Assembly (NCBI GenBank): GCA_000717735.1
Contig: JOBE01000028.1
Location: forward strand, 1 to 64,000
Direction of reading: 5' to 3'
DNA: 64,000 nucleotides
From: Streptomyces griseoluteus
Lineage (GTDB): Bacteria; Actinomycetota; Actinomycetes; Streptomycetales; Streptomycetaceae
Shown in pieces: positions 18,248-28,862 of this stretch. Each line of letters begins with the position of its first letter. Within the stretch, counting starts at the first letter, position 1. The notes beneath the pieces were generated by a model that saw only the letters and a program-made list of their open reading frames with translations, did no database searches and was not told the origin of the DNA. The position numbers and the translations under genes were made by a program.

Positions 18248-20720
18248 GCCTGGACCTCCTTCGTGGTGACCGCGCCGATGCGGACCAGGTCGCCGGGGTG
18301 GGCGCCGGTGTCGGAGAGGACGCCGCGGCCCGCCGAGTTCAGCGGGAGCCAGACCACGCGGTCGGGCATCTCGGTGACCTGGAGCGGGAAGGCGACCGAG
18401 CCCGAGGGGCCGGTCACCTCCAGGACGTCGCCGTCCTTGACGCCGGTGTCGGCGGCGGTGGCGGCGGAGAGCCGGGCGACCGCCGCGTGCCGGGTGCCGG
18501 CCAGGGCGGTGTCGCCCTCCTGGAGGCGACCCAGGTCGAGCAGGAGCCGGTGTCCGGCGAGGACGGCCTCGCCGTCGCCGGCCCTCGGTGCGGCCTGGCC
18601 GGGTTCGACGGGCTCGGAGGCCCGCTCCTCGGTCCAGCCGCCGAGCCGGTCCAGCTCCCGGCGTACGGCCCTGAGGTCGGGCAGCGCCAGGTGGACGTCG
18701 AGGGCGTCGGCGAGCATGTGGAGCACGCGCGCGTCGCCCGGGGCGACGGGCCGGGTCATCTGCTCGGGCTTGAGCGCGGCCTCGAAGAGCCGTGCCCTGC
18801 CTTCCCAGTTGAGGAAGGTGCCGGGCTTCTCTGCGACGGCGGCGACCGGGAGGACGACGTCGGCGCGCTGGGTGACCTCGCTGGGCCGCAGCTCCAGGGA
18901 GACCACGAAGGCCGCGTCGAGGGCCTCGCGCGCGCGTGCCGGGTCGGGCAGGTCGGCGACCTCGACGCCGCCGACGAGCAGGGCACCGAGTTCGCCGGTG
19001 GCGGCGGCCTCGATCATCTGGCCGGTGTCGCGCCCGTAGCGGTGCGGGAGTTCGCGGACGCCCCAGGCGGCGGCGACCTCCTCACGCGCGCGGGGGTGGG
19101 TCGCGGGCCGGCCGCCGGGCAGCAGGGCCGGGAGCGCGCCGGCCTCCACGGCTCCGCGTTCGCCGGCGCGGCGCGGGATCCACACGAGGCGGGCCCCGGT
19201 GGCGGCCGAGGTGCGCAGGGCGGCGGTGAGAGCGCCGGGGACGCCCGCGAGCCGCTCGCCGACGGCGATGACGGCGCCCTCCTGGCGGAGGGCCTGGGCG
19301 GCGGCGAGGCCGTCGCCCTCCAGACCGACCCGGGAGGTCAGCGCGTCGAGCCACTCGGTCTCGGTGCCGGGGGCGGCGGGCAGCAGGGTGCCGCCCGCCT
19401 TCTCCAGGCCCCGGGTCGCGAAGGCGGCGACCGCGTACGTCTTCTGGCCCTTCTTCCGCCACGCCTTGCGGAGCCGCAGGAAGACGCCGGGGGCCTCCTC
19501 CTCGGCCTCCAGGCCGACGAGGAGCACCGCGGGGGCGGCTTCGAGCGAGGTGTACGTGACGCCCGTCCCGTCCAGGTCCCGGCCCCGTCCGGCGACGGCG
19601 GAGGCCAGGAAGTCGGCCTCCTCGCCGGAGTGGATCCGGGCCCGGAAGTCGACGTCGTTGGTGTCGAGGGCGACCCGGGCGAACTTGGCGTACGCGTAGG
19701 AGTCCTCGACGGTCAGCCTGCCGCCGGTGAGGACGCCGGTCCGGCCGCGGACGAGCCCGCGGGCGGCGGCCTCCAGGGCCTCGGGCCAGGAGGCGGGCTC
19801 CAGTTCACCGGTGCCGGGGTTCCGGACGAGGGGGGTGGTGAGCCGGTCGCGCTGCTGGGCGTACCGGAAGCCGAAGCGGCCCTTGTCGCAGATCCACTCC
19901 TCGTTGACCTCCGGGTCCTCGGCGGCGAGCCGCCGCATGACCTTGCCGCGCCGGTGGTCTGTGCGGGTGGCGCAGCCGCCCGCGCAGTGCTCGCACACCG
20001 ACGGGGAGGAGACCAGGTCGAAGGGGCGGGAGCGGAAGCGGTAGGCGGCCGAGGTGAGGGCGCCGACCGGGCAGATCTGGATGGTGTTGCCGGAGAAGTA
20101 CGACTCGAAGGGGTCGCCCTCGCCGGTGCCGACCTGCTGGAGCGCGCCGCGCTCGACCAGTTCGATCATCGGGTCGCCCGCGACCTGGTTGGAGAAGCGG
20201 GTGCAGCGGGCGCAGAGCACGCACCGCTCGCGGTCGAGCAGCACCTGGGTGGAGAGCGGGATCGGCTTCTCGTACGTCCGCTTGACGCCTTCGAAGCGGG
20301 ACTCGGACTGGCCGTGGGACATGGCCTGGTTCTGCAGGGGGCATTCGCCGCCCTTGTCGCAGACGGGGCAGTCCAGCGGGTGGTTGATGAGCAGCAGCTC
20401 CATCACGCCGTGCTGGGCCTTCTCGGCCACGGGCGAGGTGAGCTGGGACTTCACCACCATGCCGTCGGTGCAGGTGATGGTGCAGGAGGCCATGGGCTTG
20501 CGCTGGCCCTCGACCTCGACGATGCACTGGCGGCAGGCGCCGGCGGGGTCGAGGAGCGGGTGGTCGCAGAAGCGCGGGATCTCGATGCCGAGCTGTTCGG
20601 CGGCGCGGATGACGAGCGTCCCCTTGGGGACGGAGATCTCGGCGCCGTCGATGGTCAGCGTGACGAGATCCTCGGGCGGTACCGCCGGGGTGCCGCCCGC
20701 CGGGCCGGCCGTGGTGACCG

Positions 20721-20724
<4 letters not shown>
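18244..20724 (-). CDS. nuoG: NADH-quinone oxidoreductase subunit G
   Basis: The large iron-sulfur subunit of the peripheral arm (826 residues). The first 230 residues hold the [2Fe-2S] ferredoxin domain ('[15 protein letters not shown]'), the His-Cys3 cluster ('[19 protein letters not shown]') and a CxxCxxC...CPVGA cluster. A further CEHCAGGC plus a later CDKGR supplies the four cysteines of the off-path N7 cluster, which E. coli and Thermus also keep. The rest is a molybdopterin-oxidoreductase-like domain without cofactor residues, ending in a molydopterin-dinucleotide-binding-like C-terminal domain. ATG 20724 overlaps nuoF (ATGA). Confidence 0.95.
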
Positions 20725-22069
<1,345 letters not shown>

Positions 22070-22070
<1 letters not shown>

Positions 22071-22810
22071 CACTCCCCCTCCTGACCGGAGGACTCACCG
22101 CGCGGGTGGACGATTCGGTGGTGCGGGCTCTCGCCCTTGGCCAGGCGCAGTCCGACGAGCGAGGCCGGTCCTGCCCCGCCGGTGGCCTCGACTGCGCCGG
22201 GGCGCTCGTCGGGGAAGCCGGCCAGGATGCGGGCGGTCTCCTTGAAGGAGCAGAGCGGGGCACCCCGGGTGGGTTCGACGGTCCGGCCGGCCCGCAGGTC
22301 GTCGACCATCCGCTTGGCGGACTCGGGGGTCTGGTTGTCGAAGAACTCCCAGTTGACCATCACCACGGGGGCGAAGTCGCAGGCCGCGTTGCACTCGATG
22401 TGTTCGAGGGTGATCTTGCCGTCCTCGGTCGTCTCGTCGTTGCCGACGCCGAGGTGGGCCTTGAGCTCCTCGAAGATGGCGTCGCCGCCCATGACCGCGC
22501 AGAGCGTGTTGGTGCAGACGCCGACCTGGTAGTCGCCGGAGGGCTTGCGCCGGTACATCGTGTAGAAGGTGGCGACGGCGGTGACCTCGGCGGTGGTGAG
22601 GCCGAGCAGGTCGGCACAGAACTGCATGCCGGTACGGGTCACGTGCCCCTCCTCCGACTGCACGAGGTGCAGCATCGGCAGGAGCGCGGAGCGGGAGTCC
22701 GGGTAGCGGGCGATGATCGCCCGCGCGTCCTCGGTCAGCCGGGCGTGGACCTCGGCCGGGAACGCGGGGGCGGGGAGCTGGGGCATCCCCAGGCTGACGT
22801 TCTCCGTCAT
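22070..22810 (-). CDS. nuoE: NADH-quinone oxidoreductase subunit E
   Basis: A [2Fe-2S] (N1a) thioredoxin-like subunit of 246 residues. Ligands are in '[12 protein letters not shown]' and '[14 protein letters not shown]'. An extension of about 45 residues after the ferredoxin fold is rich in Gly, Arg and His and is typical of actinobacteria. The ATG at 22810 overlaps the nuoD stop (ATGA). Confidence 0.94.
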
Positions 22811-24129
22811 CGGTCGACGCCTCCCATCACGGGGTCGATGGAGGCGACGGCGACGATGACGTCGGCGACCTGGCCGCCCTCGCACATCGCGGCCATGGCC
22901 TGGAGGTTGGTGAAGGACGGGTCGCGGAAGTGAACCCGGAAGGGACGCGTGCCACCATCTGATACGACATGCACGCCAAGCTCACCCTTTGGCGACTCGA
23001 CGGCCGCGTAGGCCTGTCCCGCCGGGACCCGGAAGCCCTCGGTGACCAGCTTGAAGTGGTGGATCAGGGCCTCCATGGAAGTGCCCATGATCTTCGCGAT
23101 GTGGTCGGTGGAGTTGCCGAGGCCGTCGGCGCCGAGCGCGAGCTGCGCCGGCCAGGCGATCTTCTTGTCGCCGACCATGACGGGGCCCGGCTCCAGGCGG
23201 TCGAGGCACTGCTCGACGATCCGGAGGGACTGCCGCATCTCCTCCAGGCGGACGAGGAAGCGTCCGTAGGAGTCGCAGGTGTCGGCGGTCGGGATGTCGA
23301 ACTCGTAGTTCTCGTAGCCGCAGTACGGGTCGGTCTTGCGCAGGTCGTGCGGGAGGCCCGCGGAGCGCAGGATCGGTCCGGTGGCGCCCAGCGCCATGCA
23401 GCCGGTGAGGTCGAGGTGTCCGACGTCCTGCATGCGGGCCTTGAAGATGGGGTTGCCGGTGGCGAGCTTGTCGTACTCCGGCAGGTTCTTCTTCATGGTC
23501 TTCACGAACTCTCGCACGGCGTCGACGGCGCCGGGCGGCAGGTCCTGGGCGAGGCCGCCGGGGCGGATGAACGCGTGGTTCATGCGCAGGCCGGTGATCA
23601 GCTCGTACAGGTCCAGGATCATCTCGCGGTCCCGGAAGCCGTAGATCATGATCGTGGTGGCGCCGAGCTCCATGCCGCCGGTGGCGATGCACACCAGGTG
23701 GGAGGAGAGCCGGTTGAGCTCCATGAGGAGCACCCGGATGACGCTGGCCCGGTCCGGGATCTGGTCGGTGATGCCGAGCAGCCTCTCCACGCCGAGGCAG
23801 TACGCCGTCTCGTTGTAGAACGAGGTGAGGTAGTCCATGCGCGTGACGAAGGTGGTGCCCTGCGTCCAGGTCCGGTATTCGAGGTTCTTCTCGATGCCGG
23901 TGTGGAGGTAGCCGATGCCGCAGCGGGCCTCGGTGACGGTCTCGCCGTCGATCTCCAGGATGAGCCGGAGCACGCCGTGGGTGGACGGGTGCTGGGGGCC
24001 CATGTTGACGATGATGCGTTCGTCGTCGGCCTTGGCGGCGGACTGGACGACCTCTTCCCAGTCACCGCCGGTCACCGTGTAGACGGCGCCTTCTGTCGTC
24101 TCGCGGGGAGACGCGTGGGGAGTGGTCAC
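22807..24129 (-). CDS. nuoD: NADH-quinone oxidoreductase subunit D
   Basis: The 49-kDa-type subunit that forms the quinone-reduction site with NuoB; 440 residues. '[15 protein letters not shown]' near residue 42 carries the conserved His that contacts the quinone headgroup, and '[20 protein letters not shown]' is the family signature. The C-terminal 'DPVMGGVDR' is the remnant of the hydrogenase metal-site motif. GTG at 24129 overlaps the nuoC stop (GTGA). Confidence 0.96.
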   Translation of the reverse strand: MTTPHASPRETTEGAVYTVTGGDWEEVVQSAAKADDERIIVNMGPQHPSTHGVLRLILEIDGETVTEARCGIGYLHTGIEKNLEYRTWTQGTTFVTRMDYLTSFYNETAYCLGVERLLGITDQIPDRASVIRVLLMELNRLSSHLVCIATGGMELGATTIMIYGFRDREMILDLYELITGLRMNHAFIRPGGLAQDLPPGAVDAVREFVKTMKKNLPEYDKLATGNPIFKARMQDVGHLDLTGCMALGATGPILRSAGLPHDLRKTDPYCGYENYEFDIPTADTCDSYGRFLVRLEEMRQSLRIVEQCLDRLEPGPVMVGDKKIAWPAQLALGADGLGNSTDHIAKIMGTSMEALIHHFKLVTEGFRVPAGQAYAAVESPKGELGVHVVSDGGTRPFRVHFRDPSFTNLQAMAAMCEGGQVADVIVAVASIDPVMGGVDR

Positions 24130-24857
24130 GAGTACGACCTCCGCTGGTCCGGAGCCGGGATCTGGGCGCCCTTGTACTCGACGGCGATGCCGCCGAGGGG
24201 GTAGTCCTTGCGCTGCGGGTGCCCCTGCCAGTCGTCCGGCATCATGATCCGGGTGAGGGCGGGGTGGCCGTCGAAGACGATGCCGAAGAAGTCGTACGTC
24301 TCGCGCTCGTGCCAGTCGTTCGTCGGGTAGACGGCGACGAGGGACGGGATGCGCGGGTCGGCGTCGGGCGCCGAGACCTCCAGGCGGATCAGCCGGCCGT
24401 GGGTGAGCGAGCGCAGGTGGTAGACGGCGTGCAGCTCGCGGCCCTTGTCCCCGGGGTAGTGGACGCCGGAGACGCCGGTGCAGAGCTCGAAGCGGAGCGC
24501 CGGGTCGTCGCGGAGGGTGCGGGCCACCCGGACGAGGTGCTCGCGCTCGATGTGGAACGTGAGCTCGTCGCGGTCGACGACCGTCTTCTCGATGGCGTTC
24601 TCCGGGAGGAGTCCCTGCTCCTCCAGGGCGCCTTCGAGCTCGTCGGCGACCTCGTCGAACCAGCCGCCGTACGGGCGGGTGGCCGGGCCGGGGAGCCGGA
24701 TCGAGCGGACGAGGCCGCCGTAGCCGGAGGTGTCGGCGCCGCTCTGGGCGCCGAACATGCCGCGCTGGACGCGGACCTCCTCGCCGTGGTCCCCGCGCTG
24801 ACCGGGCAGGTTCTGCTCGCTCAGCTCCTTCTCGGGGTTCGGGGTTTCGTCACTCAC
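24126..24857 (-). CDS. nuoC: NADH-quinone oxidoreductase subunit C
   Basis: The 30-kDa-type subunit, 243 residues, which structurally supports NuoD. The signature '[21 protein letters not shown]' followed by '[14 protein letters not shown]' is unmistakable. An N-terminal extension of about 70 polar residues precedes the conserved domain. It is separate from nuoD, unlike the CD fusion of enterobacteria. GTG at 24857 overlaps the nuoB stop. Confidence 0.95.
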   Translation of the reverse strand: MSDETPNPEKELSEQNLPGQRGDHGEEVRVQRGMFGAQSGADTSGYGGLVRSIRLPGPATRPYGGWFDEVADELEGALEEQGLLPENAIEKTVVDRDELTFHIEREHLVRVARTLRDDPALRFELCTGVSGVHYPGDKGRELHAVYHLRSLTHGRLIRLEVSAPDADPRIPSLVAVYPTNDWHERETYDFFGIVFDGHPALTRIMMPDDWQGHPQRKDYPLGGIAVEYKGAQIPAPDQRRSYS

Positions 24858-25408
24858 CGGAGCAGACCCTTCAACTCAATGGTCGGCAGCGCCTTGAGCG
24901 CCGCCTCCTCCGCCTCCCGTGCCGCCTCCTCGGCGTTCACGCCGAGCTTGGAGGTCTGGATCTTCTGGTGGAGCTTGAGGATCGCGTCGAGCAGCATCTC
25001 CGGGCGCGGCGGGCAGCCGGGCAGGTAGATGTCGACCGGCACGATGTGGTCGACGCCCTGGACGATCGCGTAGTTGTTGAACATGCCGCCCGAGGAGGCG
25101 CAGACGCCCATGGAGATGACCCACTTGGGGTTGGGCATCTGGTCGTAGACCTGCCTCAGGACGGGCGCCATCTTCTGGCTGACCCGGCCGGCCACGATCA
25201 TCAGGTCGGCCTGGCGCGGCGAGCCGCGGAAGACCTCCATGCCGAAGCGGGCCAGGTCGTACCGGCCGGCTCCGGTGGTCATCATCTCGATGGCGCAGCA
25301 GGCGAGGCCGAAGGTCGCGGGGAACACGGACGCCTTGCGCACCCAGCCCGCGGCCTGTTCGACCGTCGTCAGCAGAAAGCCGCTCGGGAGTTTCTCTTCG
25401 AGTCCCAT
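24854..25408 (-). CDS. nuoB: NADH-quinone oxidoreductase subunit B (cluster N2)
   Basis: Carries the terminal [4Fe-4S] cluster N2, which reduces menaquinone. The tandem cysteines C37 and C38 ('GLACCAIEM') with C103 ('MGVCASSGG') and C132 ('LPGCPPRPE') are the four ligands. 184 residues, with an Ala/Glu-rich C-terminal helix. ATG at 25408 has GAGGGG upstream and lies 17 bp after the nuoA stop, the only gap over 10 bp inside the operon. Confidence 0.96.
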   Translation of the reverse strand: MGLEEKLPSGFLLTTVEQAAGWVRKASVFPATFGLACCAIEMMTTGAGRYDLARFGMEVFRGSPRQADLMIVAGRVSQKMAPVLRQVYDQMPNPKWVISMGVCASSGGMFNNYAIVQGVDHIVPVDIYLPGCPPRPEMLLDAILKLHQKIQTSKLGVNAEEAAREAEEAALKALPTIELKGLLR

Positions 25409-25425
25409 AGGTGCCCCTCAGCCCC

Positions 25426-25785
25426 TCAGTCCCATTCCAGGCCGCCGCGACGCCACACGTAGGCGTAGGCGACGAAGACGGTGAGCACGAAGAGCAGCAT
25501 CTCCACGAGCCCGAAAAGCCCCAGGGCGTCGAAGGTGACGGCCCAGGGGTAGAGGAAGACGATCTCGATGTCGAAGACGATGAAGAGCATCGCCGTCAGG
25601 TAGTACTTGATCGGGAAGCGGCCGCCGCCGGCGGGAGTGGGCGTCGGCTCGATGCCGCACTCATACGCCTCAAGTTTTGCCCTGTTGTACCGCTTTGGAC
25701 CGATAAGCGTGGCCATGACCACGGAGAAGATCGCAAACCCCGCACCCAGGGCACCGAGCACGAGGACGGGCGCGTACGCATTCAC
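25426..25785 (-). CDS. nuoA: NADH-quinone oxidoreductase subunit A, first gene of the nuo operon
   Basis: A three-helix membrane subunit of complex I (119 residues). Conserved 'YECGIEP' in the quinone-site loop and 'FDIEIVFLYPWAV' in helix 2 identify it. GTG at 25785 is chosen because AAGGAG stands 8 nt upstream; the open frame running to 25887 would add residues encoded by the promoter and operator region. It heads a 14-gene operon and is preceded by Rex-like and Crp-like sites. Confidence 0.95.
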   Translation of the reverse strand: MNAYAPVLVLGALGAGFAIFSVVMATLIGPKRYNRAKLEAYECGIEPTPTPAGGGRFPIKYYLTAMLFIVFDIEIVFLYPWAVTFDALGLFGLVEMLLFVLTVFVAYAYVWRRGGLEWD

Positions 25786-25852
25786 GCTCCTCGCTCCTTC
25801 CAGTCGTCCTTGACCGTTGGACCGCACGGCCGGACCGTGAAAGATCGCCCCC

Positions 25853-25870
25853 ATGTGAGGCAGTTCACAA
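25853..25870. promoter_or_regulatory. Rex-like redox operator in the nuo promoter
   Basis: ATGTGAGGCAGTTCACAA matches TTGTGAAnnnnTTCACAA, the operator of the NADH/NAD+-sensing repressor Rex, at 12 of the 14 specified positions. It lies 68-85 bp upstream of the nuoA start, just past the proposed -10, where a repressor would block initiation. Rex is known in Streptomyces to control respiratory genes; its action at this site is an inference. Confidence 0.65.
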
Positions 25871-25885
25871 GCCCGGCTGCCCCGC

Positions 25886-25891
25886 ATCTTA
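25886..25891 (-). promoter_or_regulatory. Candidate -10 element of the nuo operon
   Basis: TAAGAT on the minus strand fits TAnnnT. Initiation would fall near 25879, placing the Rex-like operator about 10-25 bp downstream and the Crp-like site over the -35 region. No good -35 hexamer is visible at 17-18 bp, which would be consistent with an activator-dependent promoter. Confidence 0.4.
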
Positions 25892-25904
25892 TGCCCGCCC
25901 CTCT

Positions 25905-25918
25905 GTGATCTGCGACAC
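25905..25918. promoter_or_regulatory. Crp-like binding site upstream of nuoA
   Basis: GTGATCTGCGACAC fits GTG(N6)GNCAC, the Streptomyces Crp consensus as I recall it, at every fixed position. Its centre is about 33 bp upstream of the start predicted from the TAAGAT element, so it would overlap the -35 region. Confidence 0.5.
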
Positions 25919-26178
25919 GGGGTACGCCAAGGGCTTTGTGATCTCCACCACCTGACGAAGGATCATGAAGTCGGATGAGCAGTGATCTTGTTGCGCGAAG
26001 CGCCCAGGTGATCACCAGATGTGACATCCGGACCGGAAATCGCTGATCGGAGGGGGTGTCGCACTATCAAGTGATGGTCAGTACAAGCAAATTGGCGATG
26101 GACGCATCCGGGTGATAAAGGACCCGCCCGTCGCCCGGTCGGGGGTCCCGGCGGACGGAGGTGGACGCGTGCGCGCTT

Positions 26179-26194
26179 TCACGAGCGTTCGTGA
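26179..26194. promoter_or_regulatory. 16-bp perfect palindrome
   Basis: TCACGAGCGTTCGTGA: 6-bp inverted half-sites around GCGT, 262-277 bp upstream of the NlpC/P60 start. It matches no operator I can name. Confidence 0.4.
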
Positions 26195-26203
26195 GACGCT
26201 GGT

Positions 26204-26217
26204 GTGACCTGCGCCAC
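26204..26217. promoter_or_regulatory. Crp-like binding site upstream of the NlpC/P60 hydrolase
   Basis: GTGACCTGCGCCAC fits GTG(N6)GNCAC exactly. The wider TGTGACCTGCGCCACA differs from the classical TGTGA(N6)TCACA by one base. It is 239-252 bp upstream of the hydrolase start. Crp in Streptomyces is linked to germination and to cell-wall hydrolase genes, so the location is sensible. Confidence 0.6.
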
Positions 26218-26276
26218 ACATCGAGGGCTCCGAGAAATCGGGGCTTGGCCATGGGTGTCAAGAGGTGGTAAGCGTC

Positions 26277-26342
26277 GGGCAATTCGGGCGTTTCAACGAA
26301 AACACGTGATCAAGGGCCAGATGAGCCCTGCCCGATTTGCCC
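26277..26342 (+). promoter_or_regulatory. Long inverted repeat in the leader of the NlpC/P60 gene
   Basis: GGGCAATTCGGGC (26277-26289) pairs with GCCCGATTTGCCC (26330-26342) with one mismatch. Inside it AGGGC (26313-26317) pairs with GCCCT (26325-26329) and abuts the right arm. It lies 114-179 bp upstream of the start codon. It could be an RNA leader structure or a protein-binding site. It lacks the conserved bases of the ydaO/c-di-AMP riboswitch. Confidence 0.45.
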
Positions 26343-26455
26343 GTTACGGCGTCAATAAGGGCGCCTCAGAAGCGGATTAGGAGATTCCTGGGGCAACTGT
26401 GGCGCACCCCACGTTTCTTGAAGGGAACCGTGAAGCCCTGATAGCGGTTGTACCC

Positions 26456-27343
26456 ATGTCCCACACCGCTCACATACCCAGCCACCGGAAGCCCCGCCGC
26501 AGCGCCTCGAAGCTCGCGCTGCGAGCCGGAGTTGCCGGTGGCGTCCTCGGCACCATCGCGGTGGCCGGTGCTGCCGGGCCGGCGAACGCCGAGCCGGTGA
26601 CCGAGACCATCGAAATGCCCACCCTGGGCTCCCTCGAGTCCGGCGCCGGCCTCGCCAGCGCCGTCGCCGCCTCCGCCGAGGCCTCCCACCAGGAGGCGCT
26701 CGACCAGAGCCTCCAGGCGCAGGAGAACGCGGCGCTGCAGAAGGCCGCCAAGGAAGCCAAGAAGGCCAAGGCCGAGGCGGACCGCAAGGCCGCGGCCGAG
26801 CGCGCCGAGGAGGCCCGCCTCAAGGCCGAGCAGGAGCGCAAGGAAGCCGAGGAGCGCGCCTCCCGCGACCGTGAGCGCACCCGGCTCACCACGCAGTCCA
26901 CGAGCTCGTCGAACGACAGCGGATCCTCGTCGTCCTCCGACAGCGGCTCCACGGCCGGCTCCAGCAGCACCGAGACGCAGGCCCCCTCCGGCTCCGCCGC
27001 CGCGATCGTGGCCTTCGCGCGCGCCCAGGTCGGCGACGCCTACGTCTCCGGCGGCACCGGCCCCAACTCCTGGGACTGCTCGGGCCTCGTCCAGGCCGCC
27101 TACCGCGCGGCCGGCATCGACCTGCCCCGCATCTCGTACTCGCAGTCGAGCATGGGCACCTCCGTCTCCCTGAGCAACCTCCAGCCGGGCGACATCCTGT
27201 ACTGGGGCAGCCGCAGCGGCTCGTACCACGTCGCCATCTACGTGGGCGGCGGCAACTACGTCGGCGCGCAGAACCCGTCCACGGGCGTCGTCGAGCGCTC
27301 CCTCGACTGGGACACCCCGTCGGGCGCCGTCCGGATCCTCTGA
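26456..27343 (+). CDS. Secreted NlpC/P60 (C40) peptidoglycan endopeptidase with coiled coil
   Basis: Cleaves stem peptides of peptidoglycan (D-Glu to diaminopimelate type) outside the cell. 295 residues: a signal peptide ending ANA at about 46; a charged Ala/Glu/Lys coiled coil at about 60-145; a Ser/Thr/Gly linker; and an NlpC/P60 domain at about 180-295. Catalytic residues are Cys208 (WDCSGL) and His258 (YHVAIYVG), with a third polar residue probably near 270-273. The ATG at 26456 gives a compact signal peptide; the upstream in-frame ATG at 26399 would add 19 hydrophobic-poor residues. It is divergent from nuoA with a long regulated leader and probably acts in growth, germination or separation. 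Confidence 0.92.
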   Translation: MSHTAHIPSHRKPRRSASKLALRAGVAGGVLGTIAVAGAAGPANAEPVTETIEMPTLGSLESGAGLASAVAASAEASHQEALDQSLQAQENAALQKAAKEAKKAKAEADRKAAAERAEEARLKAEQERKEAEERASRDRERTRLTTQSTSSSNDSGSSSSSDSGSTAGSSSTETQAPSGSAAAIVAFARAQVGDAYVSGGTGPNSWDCSGLVQAAYRAAGIDLPRISYSQSSMGTSVSLSNLQPGDILYWGSRSGSYHVAIYVGGGNYVGAQNPSTGVVERSLDWDTPSGAVRIL

Positions 27344-27367
27344 TCCCGCACGAACCCGCGTAGGCAC

Positions 27368-27410
27368 GCGGAAGGGCCGTCACTCCTCGGGGGAGAGACG
27401 GCCCTTCCGC
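27368..27410. terminator. Bidirectional terminator, 14-bp perfect stem
   Basis: GCGGAAGGGCCGTC (27368-27381) pairs perfectly with GACGGCCCTTCCGC (27397-27410). It is positioned between the convergent ends of the NlpC/P60 gene (27343) and the reductase gene (27430). Confidence 0.88.
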
Positions 27411-27429
27411 ATATGCGCGGTCCCGGCGG

Positions 27430-28716
27430 TCAGGCCTTCGGGGCGACCTTCGACAGGCCGTTGATGATGCGGTCCATCGCGTCGCCGCCGGTCGGGTCCG
27501 TGAGGTTCGCCAGCATCTTGAGGGTGAACTTCATCAGGAGCGGGTGGGTCAGGCCGCGCTGGGTCGCGATCTTCATGACCTTCGGGTTGCCGATCATCTT
27601 CACGAAGGCGCGGCCGAGCGTGTAGTAGCCCCCGTAGGTGTCCTTGAGGACCTGCGGGTAGTTCCGCAGGGCCAGTTCGCGCTGGGCGGGGGTGGTCCGG
27701 GCGTTCGCCTGGACGATGACGTCGGCCGCGATCTGGCCGGACTCCATGGCGTACGCGATGCCCTCGCCGTTGAACGGGTTGACCAGGCCGCCCGCGTCGC
27801 CGACGAGCAGCAGGCCCTTGGTGTAGTGCGGCTGACGGTTGAAGGCCATCGGGAGGGCGGCGCCGCGGATCGGCGTCGTCATGTTGTCCGGGGTGAAGCC
27901 CCAGTCCTCCGGCATCGAGGCGCACCAGGCCTTGAGGACCTCGCGCCAGTCCAGCTCGCGGAAGGCCTTCGAGGAGTTGAGGATGCCGAGGCCGACGTTG
28001 GACGTGCCGTCGCCCATGCCGAAGACCCAGCCGTAGCCGGGCAGGAGACGGTCCTGCGGACCGCGCCGGTCCCACAGCTCCAGCCAGGACTCCAGGTAGT
28101 CGTCGTCGTGGCGGGGCGAGGTGAAGTACGTGCGGACGGCGACGCCCATCGGCCGGTCCTCGCGCCGGTGCAGGCCCATGGCGAGGGAGATCCGGGTGGA
28201 GTTGCCGTCGGCGGCGACGACGAGCGGGGCGTGGAAGGTGACCTCGCGCTTCTCCTCGCCGAGCTTGGCGTGGACGCCGGTGATGCGGCCCGTACGGTCG
28301 TCGATGATCGGGGCGCCGACGTTGCAGCGCTCGTACAGGCGGGCGCCGGCCTTCTGCGCCTGGCGGGCCAGCTGCTCGTCGAAGTCGTCGCGCTTGCGGA
28401 CGAGTCCGTAGTCCGGGTACGAGGCGAGTTCCGGCCAGTCCAGCTCCAGGCGGACGCCGCCGCCGATGATCCGCAGGCCCTTGTTGCGCAGCCAGCCGGC
28501 CTCCTCGGAGATGTCGATGCCCATGGAGACGAGCTGCTTGGTGGCGCGGGGAGTGAGGCCGTCGCCGCAGACCTTCTCACGGGGGAACGCGGTCTTCTCC
28601 AGGAGCAGGACGTCGAGTCCGGCCTTCGCGAGGTAGTACGCGGTGGTGGAGCCGGCCGGGCCCGCTCCGACGACGATGACGTCTGCGCTGTGCTCGGAGA
28701 GGGGCTGCTCGCTCAC
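27430..28716 (-). CDS. Geranylgeranyl reductase-family FAD oxidoreductase, probable menaquinone side-chain reductase (MenJ-like)
   Basis: A 428-residue flavoprotein. The FAD dinucleotide fold is VVGAGPAG (15-22); 'CGDGLTPRA' follows the first helix pair; and the second FAD motif is 'LLVGDAGGLVNPFNGEGI'. This is the geranylgeranyl reductase family. In actinobacteria a member saturates one isoprene unit of the menaquinone tail. The nearby prenyl synthase, menG, mqnA, mqnC and nuo support that role here; reduction of other isoprenoids is an alternative. GTG at 28716 is preceded by GGGAG at 8 nt; the longer frame to 28803 has no site. Confidence 0.85.
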   Translation of the reverse strand: MSEQPLSEHSADVIVVGAGPAGSTTAYYLAKAGLDVLLLEKTAFPREKVCGDGLTPRATKQLVSMGIDISEEAGWLRNKGLRIIGGGVRLELDWPELASYPDYGLVRKRDDFDEQLARQAQKAGARLYERCNVGAPIIDDRTGRITGVHAKLGEEKREVTFHAPLVVAADGNSTRISLAMGLHRREDRPMGVAVRTYFTSPRHDDDYLESWLELWDRRGPQDRLLPGYGWVFGMGDGTSNVGLGILNSSKAFRELDWREVLKAWCASMPEDWGFTPDNMTTPIRGAALPMAFNRQPHYTKGLLLVGDAGGLVNPFNGEGIAYAMESGQIAADVIVQANARTTPAQRELALRNYPQVLKDTYGGYYTLGRAFVKMIGNPKVMKIATQRGLTHPLLMKFTLKMLANLTDPTGGDAMDRIINGLSKVAPKA

Positions 28717-28862
28717 GGCGGTTTCTCCCGGTGGTTCGGCGATGAGGACGTATCGCAGTCTATGGGGGGCGGGTCCGGCGGAAACGGAGGGTCGCCCCAC
28801 CACTTCACCCTCGGGCGAACGCGCGTTCCCCTATGCCGAGCGTGATGGCACGATGATCATCC

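Larger units (their letters stand above)
25786..26455. other. 670-bp divergent regulatory region between nuoA and the NlpC/P60 gene
   Basis: No gene is supported here. It is clearly less GC-rich than the flanking coding DNA. From left to right it holds a Rex-like operator, a candidate nuo -10, a Crp-like site, the palindrome GGTGATCACC (26007-26016), a second palindrome (26179-26194), a second Crp-like site, and a long inverted repeat (26277-26342). It must contain promoters for both divergent units. Confidence 0.7.

Noticed and set aside
25938..25951. Third Crp-like site GTGATCTCCACCAC
   Set aside because: It fails the fixed G of GTG(N6)GNCAC and is not near a recognisable promoter.
25871..26455. 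A ydaO/c-di-AMP riboswitch before the NlpC/P60 gene
   Set aside because: Cell-wall hydrolase genes of Streptomyces often carry one, but the conserved GGGGUGAAUC-type core and the other invariant segments are not visible here.
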